From contig CAMPGU010000103.1 of NCBI GenBank assembly GCA_946885645.1, forward strand, positions 1-12,925: DNA of 12,925 nucleotides, given 5' to 3'. The notes under the pieces were generated by a model, which had not been told where the DNA came from, did no database searches, and saw only the letters and a list, made by a program, of their open reading frames with translations. Positions 1-6,539 of the stretch are shown one piece after another. Every line of letters starts with the position of its first letter. Within the stretch, counting starts at the first letter, position 1. The position numbers were made by a program, and so were the translations under genes. Source of the DNA: an uncultured Haloferula sp. (GTDB taxonomy: Bacteria > Verrucomicrobiota > Verrucomicrobiae > Verrucomicrobiales > Akkermansiaceae).

Positions 1-114
1 GCGCGGAAGGGAGAGGAGGAAAACCGGACGCGTCATGAAGCCGGGAAACCTTCCGGAAAGCCCCGCCGGGGGTCAAGAATGGTCCCGCGGAATGAGGAAC
101 TATCCGGCTTGCCC

Positions 115-133
115 GCGGGAAGCCCCCGCTTTT
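115..133 (+). terminator. Weak GC hairpin with short T run before the methyltransferase gene
   Basis: GCGGG (115-119), a 5-nt loop and CCCGC (125-129) form a perfect 5-bp stem followed directly by TTTT (130-133). It lies 10 bases before the first start codon. It could end transcription from an upstream gene or be chance in GC-rich DNA. The stem is short, so this is a weak call. Confidence 0.22.
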
Positions 134-143
134 ACCCTAACAC

Positions 144-761
144 ATGCTCAAACGTCTCTCCCGAGCCCTGCGCTCCACCCTCAGATCCCGCCGGAGCGCC
201 GCCCGCGCACGGCGGCTGGCGGCAGAGCGCCCCTGCCTGAAACTCGAGTACGGTGCCGGCCCGAAACGCGGCACGGGCGAGTGGGTGACGCTGGACCTGT
301 GCAAGGGTGCGGATCTTTGCTGGGACATTTCGCGGGGCCTCCCCTTTCCGGACGCCTCGCTGGATGCCGTCTATTCTTCCCACACGCACGAGCACTTCGA
401 CACCTGGGAAAACCAGGCGCTGCTCCGGGAGTGCTTCCGCGTGTTGAAGCCGGGCGGCACCTTCTACGCCGTGGTCCCCGACGCCTCGATTTACATCCGC
501 GCGTATGTGAGCGGCGAGGGCATCGATCTGGACCGCCTCTACAAGCCCGGCCTGAACTACCACACGCCGATCGATCTGGTGAATTACATGGCCTACCTGG
601 GAGGGCAGCATCGCCATCTGTTCGATGAGGAAAACTTCATCGCCCTGCTCGCCGAGGCGGGCTTCGAAGGGCCGCGGAAACGCGACTTCGATCCGGCGCT
701 CGATCTGGAAAAGCGCAAATGGGAGAGCTTGCACGTGCAGGCAACAAAGCCTTCCCGCTGA
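144..761 (+). CDS. Class I SAM-dependent methyltransferase (Methyltransf_11 type)
   Basis: A 205-residue protein that probably transfers a methyl group from S-adenosylmethionine to a sugar or polysaccharide intermediate in the cytoplasm. The first 30 residues are rich in Arg. Motif I is LEYGAGP (34-40), followed by the acidic residue after strand 2 in WVTLDL (D51). The stretch LPFPDASLDAVYSSHTHEHF is the usual 'lPf.d.sfD.v..sh.leH' segment, and ECFRVLKPGG (96-105) is the post-motif block typical of Methyltransf_11 enzymes. This compact form, with a short cap and 'HLFDEENFIALLAEAGFE' near the end, is often met in capsule and O-antigen loci. The ATG at 144 has no clear Shine-Dalgarno, but the protein begins well from it. 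The next gene starts 26 bases after the stop, so co-transcription is likely. The acceptor cannot be read from sequence. Confidence 0.88.
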   Translation: MLKRLSRALRSTLRSRRSAARARRLAAERPCLKLEYGAGPKRGTGEWVTLDLCKGADLCWDISRGLPFPDASLDAVYSSHTHEHFDTWENQALLRECFRVLKPGGTFYAVVPDASIYIRAYVSGEGIDLDRLYKPGLNYHTPIDLVNYMAYLGGQHRHLFDEENFIALLAEAGFEGPRKRDFDPALDLEKRKWESLHVQATKPSR

Positions 762-786
762 GACCCGGAACCCCGATACTCCCGGC

Positions 787-1782
787 ATGGCGTTCGAGAA
801 CACGGGCACGGTAGCGGCGCGCGGAGGAACCGTAGCGGAGTGCCCGCCGGTGCTCCTGATCTGGTTCAACCGGCCCGATCTCGCCGCCCGGGTGCTTGAT
901 CGCGTCCGCCTTGCCCGGCCGGCACGCCTCTACATCGCCGTGGACGGGGCGCGGAGCGACGGGCGCCATCCGCAGGATGCCGGGCTCGTCCGGAGTTGCC
1001 GGGATCTGGCGGCGAAGGTCGATTGGCCCTGCGAGGTGAGGACGCGCTTTTCCGAGACGAACCAAGGCTGCGGACGCGGCCCCAGCAACGCCATCTCGTG
1101 GTTCTTTTCGCAGGAAGGGAGCGGCATCATCCTGGAAGACGATTGTGTGCCGGACGTGAGTTTCTTTCCCTTTTGCGCGGAGTTGCTCGCGCGCCATGCC
1201 GCGGACGAGGAGGTGATGCACATCAATGGTAACAATTTCGCGCCGGAGAATCCGAAGGAGATTTACGGCGGGTACAGCTACGGCTTCGCCCGCTACGCCC
1301 AGGCCTGGGGCTGGGCCTCATGGGCGCGGGCTTGGAAGCACTTCGACTACGGCGTGACCGGCATCCTGGAGGACGGGGCGGAGGTCTTCGCGGTGGCGGG
1401 AATCGATCGCTTCCGCCAGCAGGCCCACCGGGAGCGGGTGCTTTCCACCCTCGGCGAGCACCATCACGACGTGTGGGACTACCAGTGGCAATACGCGGTC
1501 CTGAAGCATCGCGGGCTTTGTATTTCCCCCGCGGTGAACCTCATCTCCAACCTCGGCTTCGGCGACGACGCCACGCACACCAAAGATCCTTCCTCACTGG
1601 TGGCCTACGCGAGCACGGGCACCATGGGCTTTCCGCTGGAACACCCTCCCGCGAGGGCTGAATCGCCGGCGATCAACCGCGTCTATGCCGGGAAGATGCT
1701 CGGCGATGCGGCCCGCTACCGGAAAAAGGCATTCAAGCGTTGGCTGCGCGGGCTTTTCGGCGTCAAAAAGGCCGCGAAATGA
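787..1782 (+). CDS. GT-A-fold nucleotide-diphospho-sugar transferase, HlpA-like
   Basis: A 331-residue soluble protein resembling the bacterial family often labelled 'nucleotide-diphospho-sugar transferase' or 'hemolytic protein HlpA-like'. The glycosyltransferase fold begins at PPVLLIWFNRPD (20-31). RLYIAVDGARSD follows, and an acidic metal/nucleotide-sugar motif EDDCVPD lies at 117-123, in the place of the DxD of GT-A enzymes. A Trp-rich block, YAQAWGWASWARAW (about 170-183), and DVWDYQWQY (about 228-236) are hallmarks of this family. No membrane segment is seen. The open frame extends upstream inside the methyltransferase gene, but the first ATG after that gene's stop is at 787 and leaves about 20 residues before the fold, so I chose it. 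The 3' end overlaps the next start as ATGA. Donor and acceptor sugars are unknown; the neighbours suggest cell-surface polysaccharide assembly. Confidence 0.82.
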   Translation: MAFENTGTVAARGGTVAECPPVLLIWFNRPDLAARVLDRVRLARPARLYIAVDGARSDGRHPQDAGLVRSCRDLAAKVDWPCEVRTRFSETNQGCGRGPSNAISWFFSQEGSGIILEDDCVPDVSFFPFCAELLARHAADEEVMHINGNNFAPENPKEIYGGYSYGFARYAQAWGWASWARAWKHFDYGVTGILEDGAEVFAVAGIDRFRQQAHRERVLSTLGEHHHDVWDYQWQYAVLKHRGLCISPAVNLISNLGFGDDATHTKDPSSLVAYASTGTMGFPLEHPPARAESPAINRVYAGKMLGDAARYRKKAFKRWLRGLFGVKKAAK

Positions 1783-3016
1783 ACCGCGTCCGCCAGACTC
1801 GCCGCTATGCGGGCCTCCTCCTCGCGGGGATGGCCGCAGCAACGCTGGTGGCCGCGGCGGTGAATACCTGGGTGGATCCTTTCCGGGTCACCGGAGCGCC
1901 GTGGGCAAGCAAGGCCGTCGATCCCTACCGCGATATTTCCGCCAGCACGCGGACGGGCAAGGCCGGGCTGATCCGCTCGCATACGGACTGGCAGATCGGG
2001 ATCTTCGGCTCCTCGCGGGTGATCAGTTCGCTCGACCCCCAGGCACCCGGATGGGGCGGGAAGAAGGTGGTGAACCTGGGCATGCCCGGGGCCTTCCTCT
2101 ACGAGAACATCGCAATGGCGGAATACTTCATCGCCCGGCAGAAGGCCGAGATGGTGATTTTCGGGATCGATCCGGGCGATTTGACCAACGCGGCGGACAC
2201 GCGGCCGATGGTGGATTTCATGGCCTCCCCGCTGAATCCGGAGGGAAAGCTGGACCGCGAACTGCGCTACATCTTCGGGATGTCCACCTTCGAGACCTCC
2301 CTCGAAACATTAGCACTCCAGCGGAAGAAGACTCCGGCGGAATACAACGCCCATGGTTTCCGGGACCGCCCCGGACATGCCGGCGGGGGCGGGGCGGCGG
2401 CTCCGGGACCGAAGCAGCTCAACTTCATCAAAAGCCGCTTCATCGATGACGCCCGGGTCCCCGCCAAGCCGGAAGACGGCACGCGGGTCCACCCCCGCAA
2501 GGCGGAGCAACTGGAAGCTCTGATGAGGAACTGCCGGAGAAAGGGCACGCGCCTGATCCTGTTTCTCCACCCGAATCACGTGCTACTCCAGGCCAGTCCT
2601 CGGACCGCGGCGAGGCGCAGGTTCCATTCGAAACGGAGCGCCGGGCGCTGGCGGAAATGGTGGGGCGGGTCAACCGCGGCGACGACGGGCCGCCGCAGGT
2701 GGAGGCATGGGACTTCTACTCCTACCACCCCTACAACCGGGAGCGGGTGCGGCCGCTTGAAGGCAGGGCTCCTGAACTCGTCCATTGGCGGGATCTGGAG
2801 CACTTCACGAAGGATATCGGCGAGGCGATGCTTTCGCTGATGGCGGGCTGGCCGGTGGACGATCCGGCCTTGCGGAATTACGGGGAGCGCCTGACCCCGG
2901 AGAAGGTGGAGTCGCGGATCTCCCGATTGAGAGAGGACTACCAGCGGTACCTCGCGGGAGAAGGCGCGGAAGACGTGGCGTGGAAAGAGAAGCTGATCGC
3001 GGAGGGCTTGAGGTAA
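1779..3016 (+). pseudogene. Membrane-anchored SGNH-like protein of a polysaccharide locus, split by a frameshift
   Basis: Starts at the ATG overlapping the previous stop (ATGA, 1779-1782), with an AAAAAGG stretch just upstream. As read, this frame ends at 2840 with 353 codons, but from about residue 275 it becomes Arg/Thr/Trp-rich nonsense. The sensible continuation is one frame back and runs to the TAA at 3014-3016. A single-base deletion (or +2 insertion) near 2590-2612 explains this; repaired, the protein is about 412 residues. It has one N-terminal membrane helix (about 10-28), NTWVDPF (29-35) just outside the membrane, a GSSR block (77-80) like the SGNH nucleophile block, and IFGIDPGD. 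After the break come DFYSYHPYN and WRDLEHF, whose DxxH resembles the SGNH Asp-His pair. It is related in layout to membrane proteins that modify exopolysaccharides (DltD/AlgX-like, inferred). The frameshift may be a real mutation or a sequencing error. Confidence 0.75.
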
Positions 3017-3027
3017 GGCCCCGCCTT
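3015..3027. terminator. Small hairpin between convergent stop codons
   Basis: AAGGC, a CCC loop and GCCTT form a perfect 5-bp hairpin spanning the 10-base gap between two convergent genes, from the TAA on the plus strand to the TGA on the minus strand. There is no T run. It could serve both strands weakly; chance cannot be excluded. Confidence 0.22.
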
Positions 3028-4367
3028 CACTTCGCCTGCGCCTTCAGCCTCACGAAAGACTTCGTGCCTCCGGCCGCCGGAGCCACGGCCACCCTGCCAT
3101 CCGCGGCGGTGGTGATCCTCGCCGCGGGCACGGGCGTCCAGATCGCCAGATCGGCGGATTCCTCCGGGATCAGATCACCGAAACGCAGGCCGGCGGCATC
3201 CGGCGTCCAGCTCAGGGTGCTGCCCGGGGCGAAGCTCCCGGTGAAGGGCGTGTCGAAGGAGCCCGGTGCCGTTCCCAGCAGGTACTCCACCAGGTTCGGC
3301 AGCCCGTCGCCCTCCGGGTCCGCATCCATCGGCGATGCCGCAAGGCCCGCCGCCGCGATCCAATCCAAGTAGGGCTGGTCGGGTTCCAGCCCCAGGAGGT
3401 TCTTCAGGATCTCCCGATCGGTGAAGACGGGGATGCTCCGTCCCGTCGCAGTGTTGAGCGCCTTGATGATCTCGTTCGCGATGTATGCCTGCGCCACCGT
3501 CGAGGCATGGAAGCCGTCCTTGCAAAAGACCTGCGTGGGCGGGTTCTCCCCGCTTCCCGAAAGGGTGAAGACGGTCCCGTTCACATGGAAGGGCACCTGG
3601 TCGAAGACCCGGTCGGTCAGCAGGTCGATCCGCGCCACCGCCGGCGGGAAGTTGCGTCCGGCGGCCCACGCGATGATCTCCTGATTGAAGGCGGCGATCT
3701 TCGCGCGGGTCGTGGCCTTCTTGGCGGGGTCGTTATAGGTCCCGGAGATTTGCGGGGTCGCTCCCACATCGGGGAGAGTGCAAACCACGATTTTCGGCCG
3801 GGCATCCGGCCCGCGGCTGTTGTTCGCCCACGCGTAGATGTAGTTCAGCCGTTCGAGGATGCCGTCGAAGAAACCCGGAGCTTCGGTGTCATTGAAGATG
3901 TCGTTATACTCCTGCTTCAGATCGTTCGCCCCCACCAGGATCACGATCGCTTGGGCGGCCCACACCTCGTCTTCCAGCTTCTCCTTCGTGATGGAGTAGA
4001 AGGGTCCCAGCGGATCATCGCCCGGGTTGTTCGTGAGCAGGTTGTACCAATTCGTGGTGGAGAAGCCGGGGATGCCGAAGTTCAGGCGGTGACCCGCGTT
4101 CCGGAGGTCCAAATAAGCACCGCCGGTGGACTCCCAAGAACCGAGGGAGGCCTGCGCGGGGCGGAAAAGGCGGAAGAGCTCCGTCCAGCTCCGCGTGTTC
4201 GCGTTGGTAGGCTCCGAATCCGGCGCCGAGAAGGTCAGCTCGAACGCGTACTCCTCCGTCATGCTATCCCCGATCGCCAGCACCCTCAGGGGATTGATCT
4301 GCCCCTGCACGGAGACTACCATCATGGCCGCGGCCGCGGCTTGGAAAATTCGGGATCGGACAGTCAT
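3027..4367 (-). CDS. Secreted SGNH/GDSL hydrolase with an Asp-rich C-terminal region
   Basis: A 446-residue exported protein, probably an esterase acting on acylated carbohydrate or lipid outside the cytoplasm. From the chosen ATG it has a signal peptide (1 to about 22: MTVRSR then an Ala/Met/Val core). SGNH block I is VLAIGDSM (GDS at 33-35), a block II-like Gly is in NFGIPGF, block III is VGANDL, and block V is DGFHAS with the DxxH catalytic pair. After the catalytic domain comes YLDWIAAAGL then DADPEGDGLPNLVEYLLGT, an Asp-rich possibly Ca-binding segment seen in many verrucomicrobial exported proteins, and a beta-rich tail (SWTPDAAGLRFGDL...). The frame is open upstream to non-ATG starts (TTG at 4421), but the signal peptide and a promoter-like pair at 4420-4447 favour 4367. 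It is convergent with the polysaccharide run and divergent from the GbsR-type gene. The substrate is unknown. Confidence 0.87.
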   Translation of the reverse strand: MTVRSRIFQAAAAAMMVVSVQGQINPLRVLAIGDSMTEEYAFELTFSAPDSEPTNANTRSWTELFRLFRPAQASLGSWESTGGAYLDLRNAGHRLNFGIPGFSTTNWYNLLTNNPGDDPLGPFYSITKEKLEDEVWAAQAIVILVGANDLKQEYNDIFNDTEAPGFFDGILERLNYIYAWANNSRGPDARPKIVVCTLPDVGATPQISGTYNDPAKKATTRAKIAAFNQEIIAWAAGRNFPPAVARIDLLTDRVFDQVPFHVNGTVFTLSGSGENPPTQVFCKDGFHASTVAQAYIANEIIKALNTATGRSIPVFTDREILKNLLGLEPDQPYLDWIAAAGLAASPMDADPEGDGLPNLVEYLLGTAPGSFDTPFTGSFAPGSTLSWTPDAAGLRFGDLIPEESADLAIWTPVPAARITTAADGRVAVAPAAGGTKSFVRLKAQAK

Positions 4368-4419
4368 GCTCCATAAAACGGTTTCCTTCTCCGGGAGGGG
4401 AGGATCGTTTGTCACCCGC

Positions 4420-4447
4420 AATCTAGACCCGAAACGCCCGCCGCCAA
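4420..4447 (-). promoter_or_regulatory. Possible sigma-70-type promoter for the SGNH hydrolase gene
   Basis: Read on the minus strand, TTGGCG (4447-4442) and TAGATT (4425-4420) are separated by 16 bases; each matches the -35 and -10 consensus at 4 of 6 positions. The predicted start of transcription is about 45 bases before the ATG at 4367. A pattern match only. Confidence 0.33.
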
Positions 4448-4479
4448 GGTAGGGAGACTTCGCATTTTTCCCCTTGCTG

Positions 4480-4494
4480 TTCCTGTACTTTCAG
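4480..4494 (+). repeat. 15-mer shared with the epimerase upstream region (copy 1)
   Basis: TTCCTGTACTTTCAG. It matches the minus-strand 15-mer at 5063-5077 at 13 of 15 positions. Its last six bases are the first part of the dyad at 4489-4506. It may be a regulator-binding half-site. Confidence 0.35.
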
Positions 4495-4506
4495 TAAACA
4501 CTGAAA
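4489..4506. promoter_or_regulatory. Perfect inverted repeat directly before the GbsR-type gene (possible autoregulatory operator)
   Basis: TTTCAGT, spacer AAAC, ACTGAAA: a perfect 7-bp dyad with a 4-base spacer, ending two bases before the ATG at 4509. It sits where a Shine-Dalgarno would be; none is present. A TTGCTG (4474-4479) just upstream could be a -35 element. MarR/GbsR-type regulators bind dyads of about this size and often control their own promoter, so an operator is a reasonable inference. Confidence 0.45.
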
Positions 4507-4508
4507 AC

Positions 4509-5030
4509 ATGAGCGAGGAAGGCGATCTTCTCAAAACGGTGCGCGAGGAATTCGTGACCCAGTGGGGGGCCATGGGGTCGCAGTGGGGCATCAATCGGAC
4601 GATGGCCCAGATCCATGCGCTGTTGATGACTTCGCTGGAACCGCTGAGCACCGATGAGGTGATGGAGGAACTCCAGATCAGCCGCGGAAATGCCCATACA
4701 AATCTGAAAGACCTGGTGGTCTGGGGCCTCGTCCGGGTGGTGGTGAAAAAGGGCGAACGGCGGGAATTTTTCGAGGCGGAGAAAGACGTGTGGCAAATTT
4801 TTACCACGGTGACGCGAGAGCGGAAAAAGCGCGAGATCGAGCCCGCGCTGGCGGTGCTCAACCACTGCACGGAGAGCACCCGCGCGATGACCACGCCGGA
4901 GGGACGCGCTTTCTACGAGCAGGTGAAGCAACTGGAGGAATTCGTGGGCTTCGCCTCCAAGGTGGCTGATCGGGTGGGCTCGATGAAGCACGGCTTCGCC
5001 GTCCAGCTCGCCGCCAAGCTGCTCGGATAG
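4509..5030 (+). CDS. GbsR/MarR-family transcriptional regulator
   Basis: A 173-residue cytoplasmic winged-helix DNA-binding protein of the GbsR-like branch of MarR regulators; GbsR of Bacillus represses choline/glycine-betaine genes, but the branch is broad and the ligand here is unknown. An N-terminal helix (REEFVTQWGAMGSQWGINRTMAQI, about 12-35) leads to the HTH LSTDEVMEELQISRGNAHTN (46-65). NLKDLVVWGLVRVVVKKGERREFFEAE follows, the branch's recognition-helix end and wing; ISRGN..TNL..L..WGLV is its hallmark. A C-terminal helical part provides dimerisation. The ATG at 4509 lacks a Shine-Dalgarno and lies right behind a perfect dyad, so the message may be leaderless or short-leadered and self-regulated. 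It is followed by an epimerase gene 69 bases downstream on the same strand and is divergent from the SGNH hydrolase gene. Confidence 0.88.
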   Translation: MSEEGDLLKTVREEFVTQWGAMGSQWGINRTMAQIHALLMTSLEPLSTDEVMEELQISRGNAHTNLKDLVVWGLVRVVVKKGERREFFEAEKDVWQIFTTVTRERKKREIEPALAVLNHCTESTRAMTTPEGRAFYEQVKQLEEFVGFASKVADRVGSMKHGFAVQLAAKLLG

Positions 5031-5062
5031 CCCCCCTTTTTCGGCCCGGCTTTCAAATTTTT

Positions 5063-5077
5063 CCGAAAGAACAGGAA
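5063..5077 (-). repeat. 15-mer shared with the GbsR-type gene promoter (copy 2, inverted)
   Basis: On the minus strand this reads TTCCTGTTCTTTCGG, matching 4480-4494 at 13 of 15 positions. It lies in the 69-base gap before the epimerase gene, upstream of its ribosome-binding site. It overlaps a small dyad, TTTC-C-GAAA (about 5060-5068). Confidence 0.33.
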
Positions 5078-5087
5078 CAAGAATCAG

Positions 5088-5094
5088 AAAGGAG
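5088..5094 (+). promoter_or_regulatory. Strong ribosome-binding site fixing a GTG start
   Basis: AAAGGAG followed by a 5-base spacer and GTG at 5100. It decides the non-ATG start of the epimerase gene. It is one of only two clear Shine-Dalgarno sites in the window. Confidence 0.75.
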
Positions 5095-5099
5095 ATCAA

Positions 5100-6113
5100 G
5101 TGAACCCGCAGATCGTGATTTTCGGAGCGAATGGCTTCCTCGGCCGTTATCTCGCCCGCCACTATCAAAACCAAGGCCGCGAGGTGGTGTGCGTGGCGCG
5201 TCACCGGACCGGTTGGGGCGGCGAAGGAATGTTCCTCGAATGGGACGGGAAAACCGGAGGCCCTTGGACCTTGGCACTGGAGGGAGCGGACCGGGTGATC
5301 AATCTGGCGGGGCGGAATGTGAACTGCCGCTACGACGCGCGGAACCGCCGCGAGATTCTCGAATCGCGGGTGGAATCGACCCGCGCCATCGGCCGGGCGA
5401 TCGCCGCCTGCAAGGTGCCTCCGAAGCTGTGGCTCAACTCGAGCACCGCCACCTGGTACCGCCATGCCGAGGACGGCCCGCAGGACGAGTGGACGGGCGA
5501 ACCCGGAGACGGCTTTTCGGTGGGAGTCGCCCGCGCGTGGGAGGAAGCCTTTTTCGCCGCGCCGGTGCCGGGGATTACGCGGAAGATTGCACTGCGCACG
5601 GGAATGGTGCTGGCGAACGAATACGGCACCGTTTTCGACGTCCTGCGGCACCTGACACGCCGCGGGCTCGGCGGCCGGATGGGAAACGGCACCCAACGGG
5701 TGAGCTGGATCCACATGGACGATTTTCTCGGGGCGATCGACTTTCTTGAAGCGGATCCGCTCGCCGACGGCGTTTTCAATCTAACCGCGCCCGAATTTCC
5801 CACGAACCGTGAACTGATGCAGAGCTTCCGCGAACAACAGGGCGCGCCCTTCGGCGTGCCGGCGACGGAGTGGATGCTGGAGATCGGCGCGCGCCTGCTT
5901 AAAACGGAAACCGAACTGGTGTTGAAGAGCCGTTGGGCGGATCCGCGGCGCTTGCGCGAGGCGGGTTTCCGCTGGCGCTGGCCGCATCTGGACGCCGCCC
6001 TGGCGGATCTGGAGCCGCGCTTGGGCGTGGAAGGATTTTTCCGACAGCCGGAGAAACGCTCCGCTGGCGTGCGTATCTGGACACCGGGCAAACGCGCCGC
6101 GGCGACGAGATAA
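5100..6113 (+). CDS. TIGR01777-family NAD(P)-binding epimerase/oxidoreductase (YfcH/SDR39U1-like)
   Basis: A 337-residue extended SDR-like protein, full length for the family. The Rossmann motif GANGFLG (9-15) follows strand 1. DRVINLAGRNVNCRY is the family's 'NLAG..i....W' region, NSSTATWY replaces the usual 'S..GyYG', and GDGFSVGVARAWEEA matches 'dFla.vc..WE.a'. RTGMVLA, QRVSWIHMDD and FNLTAPEFPTNRELM follow in family order. The C-terminus (LLKTETELVLKSRWADPRRLREAGFRWRWPHLDAAL) is the DUF1731 tail. It starts at GTG 5100, set by AAAGGAG. The reaction is unknown for the family; a nucleotide-sugar or other NAD(P)-dependent step is inferred. It follows a GbsR-type regulator gene and shares a 15-mer with that gene's upstream region, so control by that regulator is plausible. 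Confidence 0.88.
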   Translation: MNPQIVIFGANGFLGRYLARHYQNQGREVVCVARHRTGWGGEGMFLEWDGKTGGPWTLALEGADRVINLAGRNVNCRYDARNRREILESRVESTRAIGRAIAACKVPPKLWLNSSTATWYRHAEDGPQDEWTGEPGDGFSVGVARAWEEAFFAAPVPGITRKIALRTGMVLANEYGTVFDVLRHLTRRGLGGRMGNGTQRVSWIHMDDFLGAIDFLEADPLADGVFNLTAPEFPTNRELMQSFREQQGAPFGVPATEWMLEIGARLLKTETELVLKSRWADPRRLREAGFRWRWPHLDAALADLEPRLGVEGFFRQPEKRSAGVRIWTPGKRAAATR

Positions 6114-6178
6114 ATGAAAAGGGCGTGAATTTTATTCCCTAAGAAAAGTCGAACCGACGGGTCTATTCCCTCGAACCC

Positions 6179-6448
6179 ATGCATGCTATGAAAAGTGCCC
6201 ACGCGATCATCTTCGCCATCCTCGGCGTGGCCATGTTTTCCGGCAATGTCTGGATGCAGCGGAACTGGCGGCCGGGAACGAGCGGCGACCGGGGAGACGA
6301 GGGCGTGGGAGCGCCGGCCGGAGAACCGGATACAGCTAGCATGGAGACGGCCGCGGTGCTGGCTCCGGTGGCGCAGGAGCAAACGAGCGAGGAACCGGCC
6401 GTGGAGAGCCCGGAGGACTGGGCGGTGGAACAGGTGATTTTGAAGTAA
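6179..6448 (+). CDS. Small single-helix membrane-anchored acidic protein, function unknown
   Basis: An 89-residue (or 86 from the ATG at 6188) protein that I do not recognise. It has a short N-terminus, one hydrophobic helix (IIFAILGVAMFSGNVWM, about 10-26), a few basic/aromatic residues (QRNWRPG), then about 60 residues low in hydrophobics and rich in Glu, Ala, Pro and Gly, ending AVEQVILK. The layout fits a signal-anchor with an acidic extracytoplasmic tail. Codons in this frame mostly end in G or C like the neighbours, and the helix is absent from the overlapping frames, which supports a real gene. There is no Shine-Dalgarno. It lies 65 bases after the epimerase gene on the same strand; a hairpin follows its stop. 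Start choice between 6179 and 6188 is uncertain. Confidence 0.5.
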   Translation: MHAMKSAHAIIFAILGVAMFSGNVWMQRNWRPGTSGDRGDEGVGAPAGEPDTASMETAAVLAPVAQEQTSEEPAVESPEDWAVEQVILK

Positions 6449-6453
6449 GTCAC

Positions 6454-6480
6454 CCCCGGCGGTGCGGTTTACCACCGGGG
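6454..6480 (+). terminator. Hairpin after the small membrane protein gene
   Basis: CCCCGGCGGT (6454-6463), a 7-base loop and ACCACCGGGG (6471-6480) pair at 9 of 10 positions. It lies 5 bases after the stop codon. No T run follows, so it may be a transcript-end stabiliser or a weak terminator. Confidence 0.35.
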
Positions 6481-6496
6481 ACTGGCCGGAGAATCT

Positions 6497-6512
6497 CCCA
6501 GCCCGGGCTGGG
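6497..6512. repeat. 16-bp perfect palindrome
   Basis: CCCAGCCCGGGCTGGG is self-complementary without a spacer. It lies between the hairpin at 6454-6480 and the promoter-like pair at 6540-6568. It may be a protein-binding site; GC-rich DNA produces such palindromes by chance fairly often. Confidence 0.35.
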
Positions 6513-6539
6513 GTAGCTCCCGGTGCGACAAGGAAAGCT

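Noticed and set aside
3..38. Possible 3' end of an upstream gene (AEGRGGKPDAS then TGA)
   Set aside because: Only 11 residues are visible and another frame is also open there; it cannot be supported without upstream sequence.
35..628. Long plus-strand frame overlapping the methyltransferase gene
   Set aside because: Composition is Arg/Pro/Gly-rich with no recognisable domain; the frame starting at 144 has clear methyltransferase motifs. It is a shadow frame in GC-rich DNA.
132..869. 245-residue minus-strand frame opposite the methyltransferase
   Set aside because: Antisense shadow of a well-supported gene; no family motif.
2580..2640. Programmed ribosomal frameshift as explanation of the split gene
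   Set aside because: No slippery heptamer or obvious downstream pseudoknot is seen; a single-base deletion or sequence error is simpler.
3507..4376. 289-residue plus-strand frame opposite the SGNH hydrolase gene
   Set aside because: Antisense shadow; the minus-strand frame has a signal peptide and all SGNH blocks.
4491..5714. 407-residue minus-strand frame opposite the regulator and epimerase genes
   Set aside because: His/Arg/Pro-rich shadow covering two well-supported genes and their gap.
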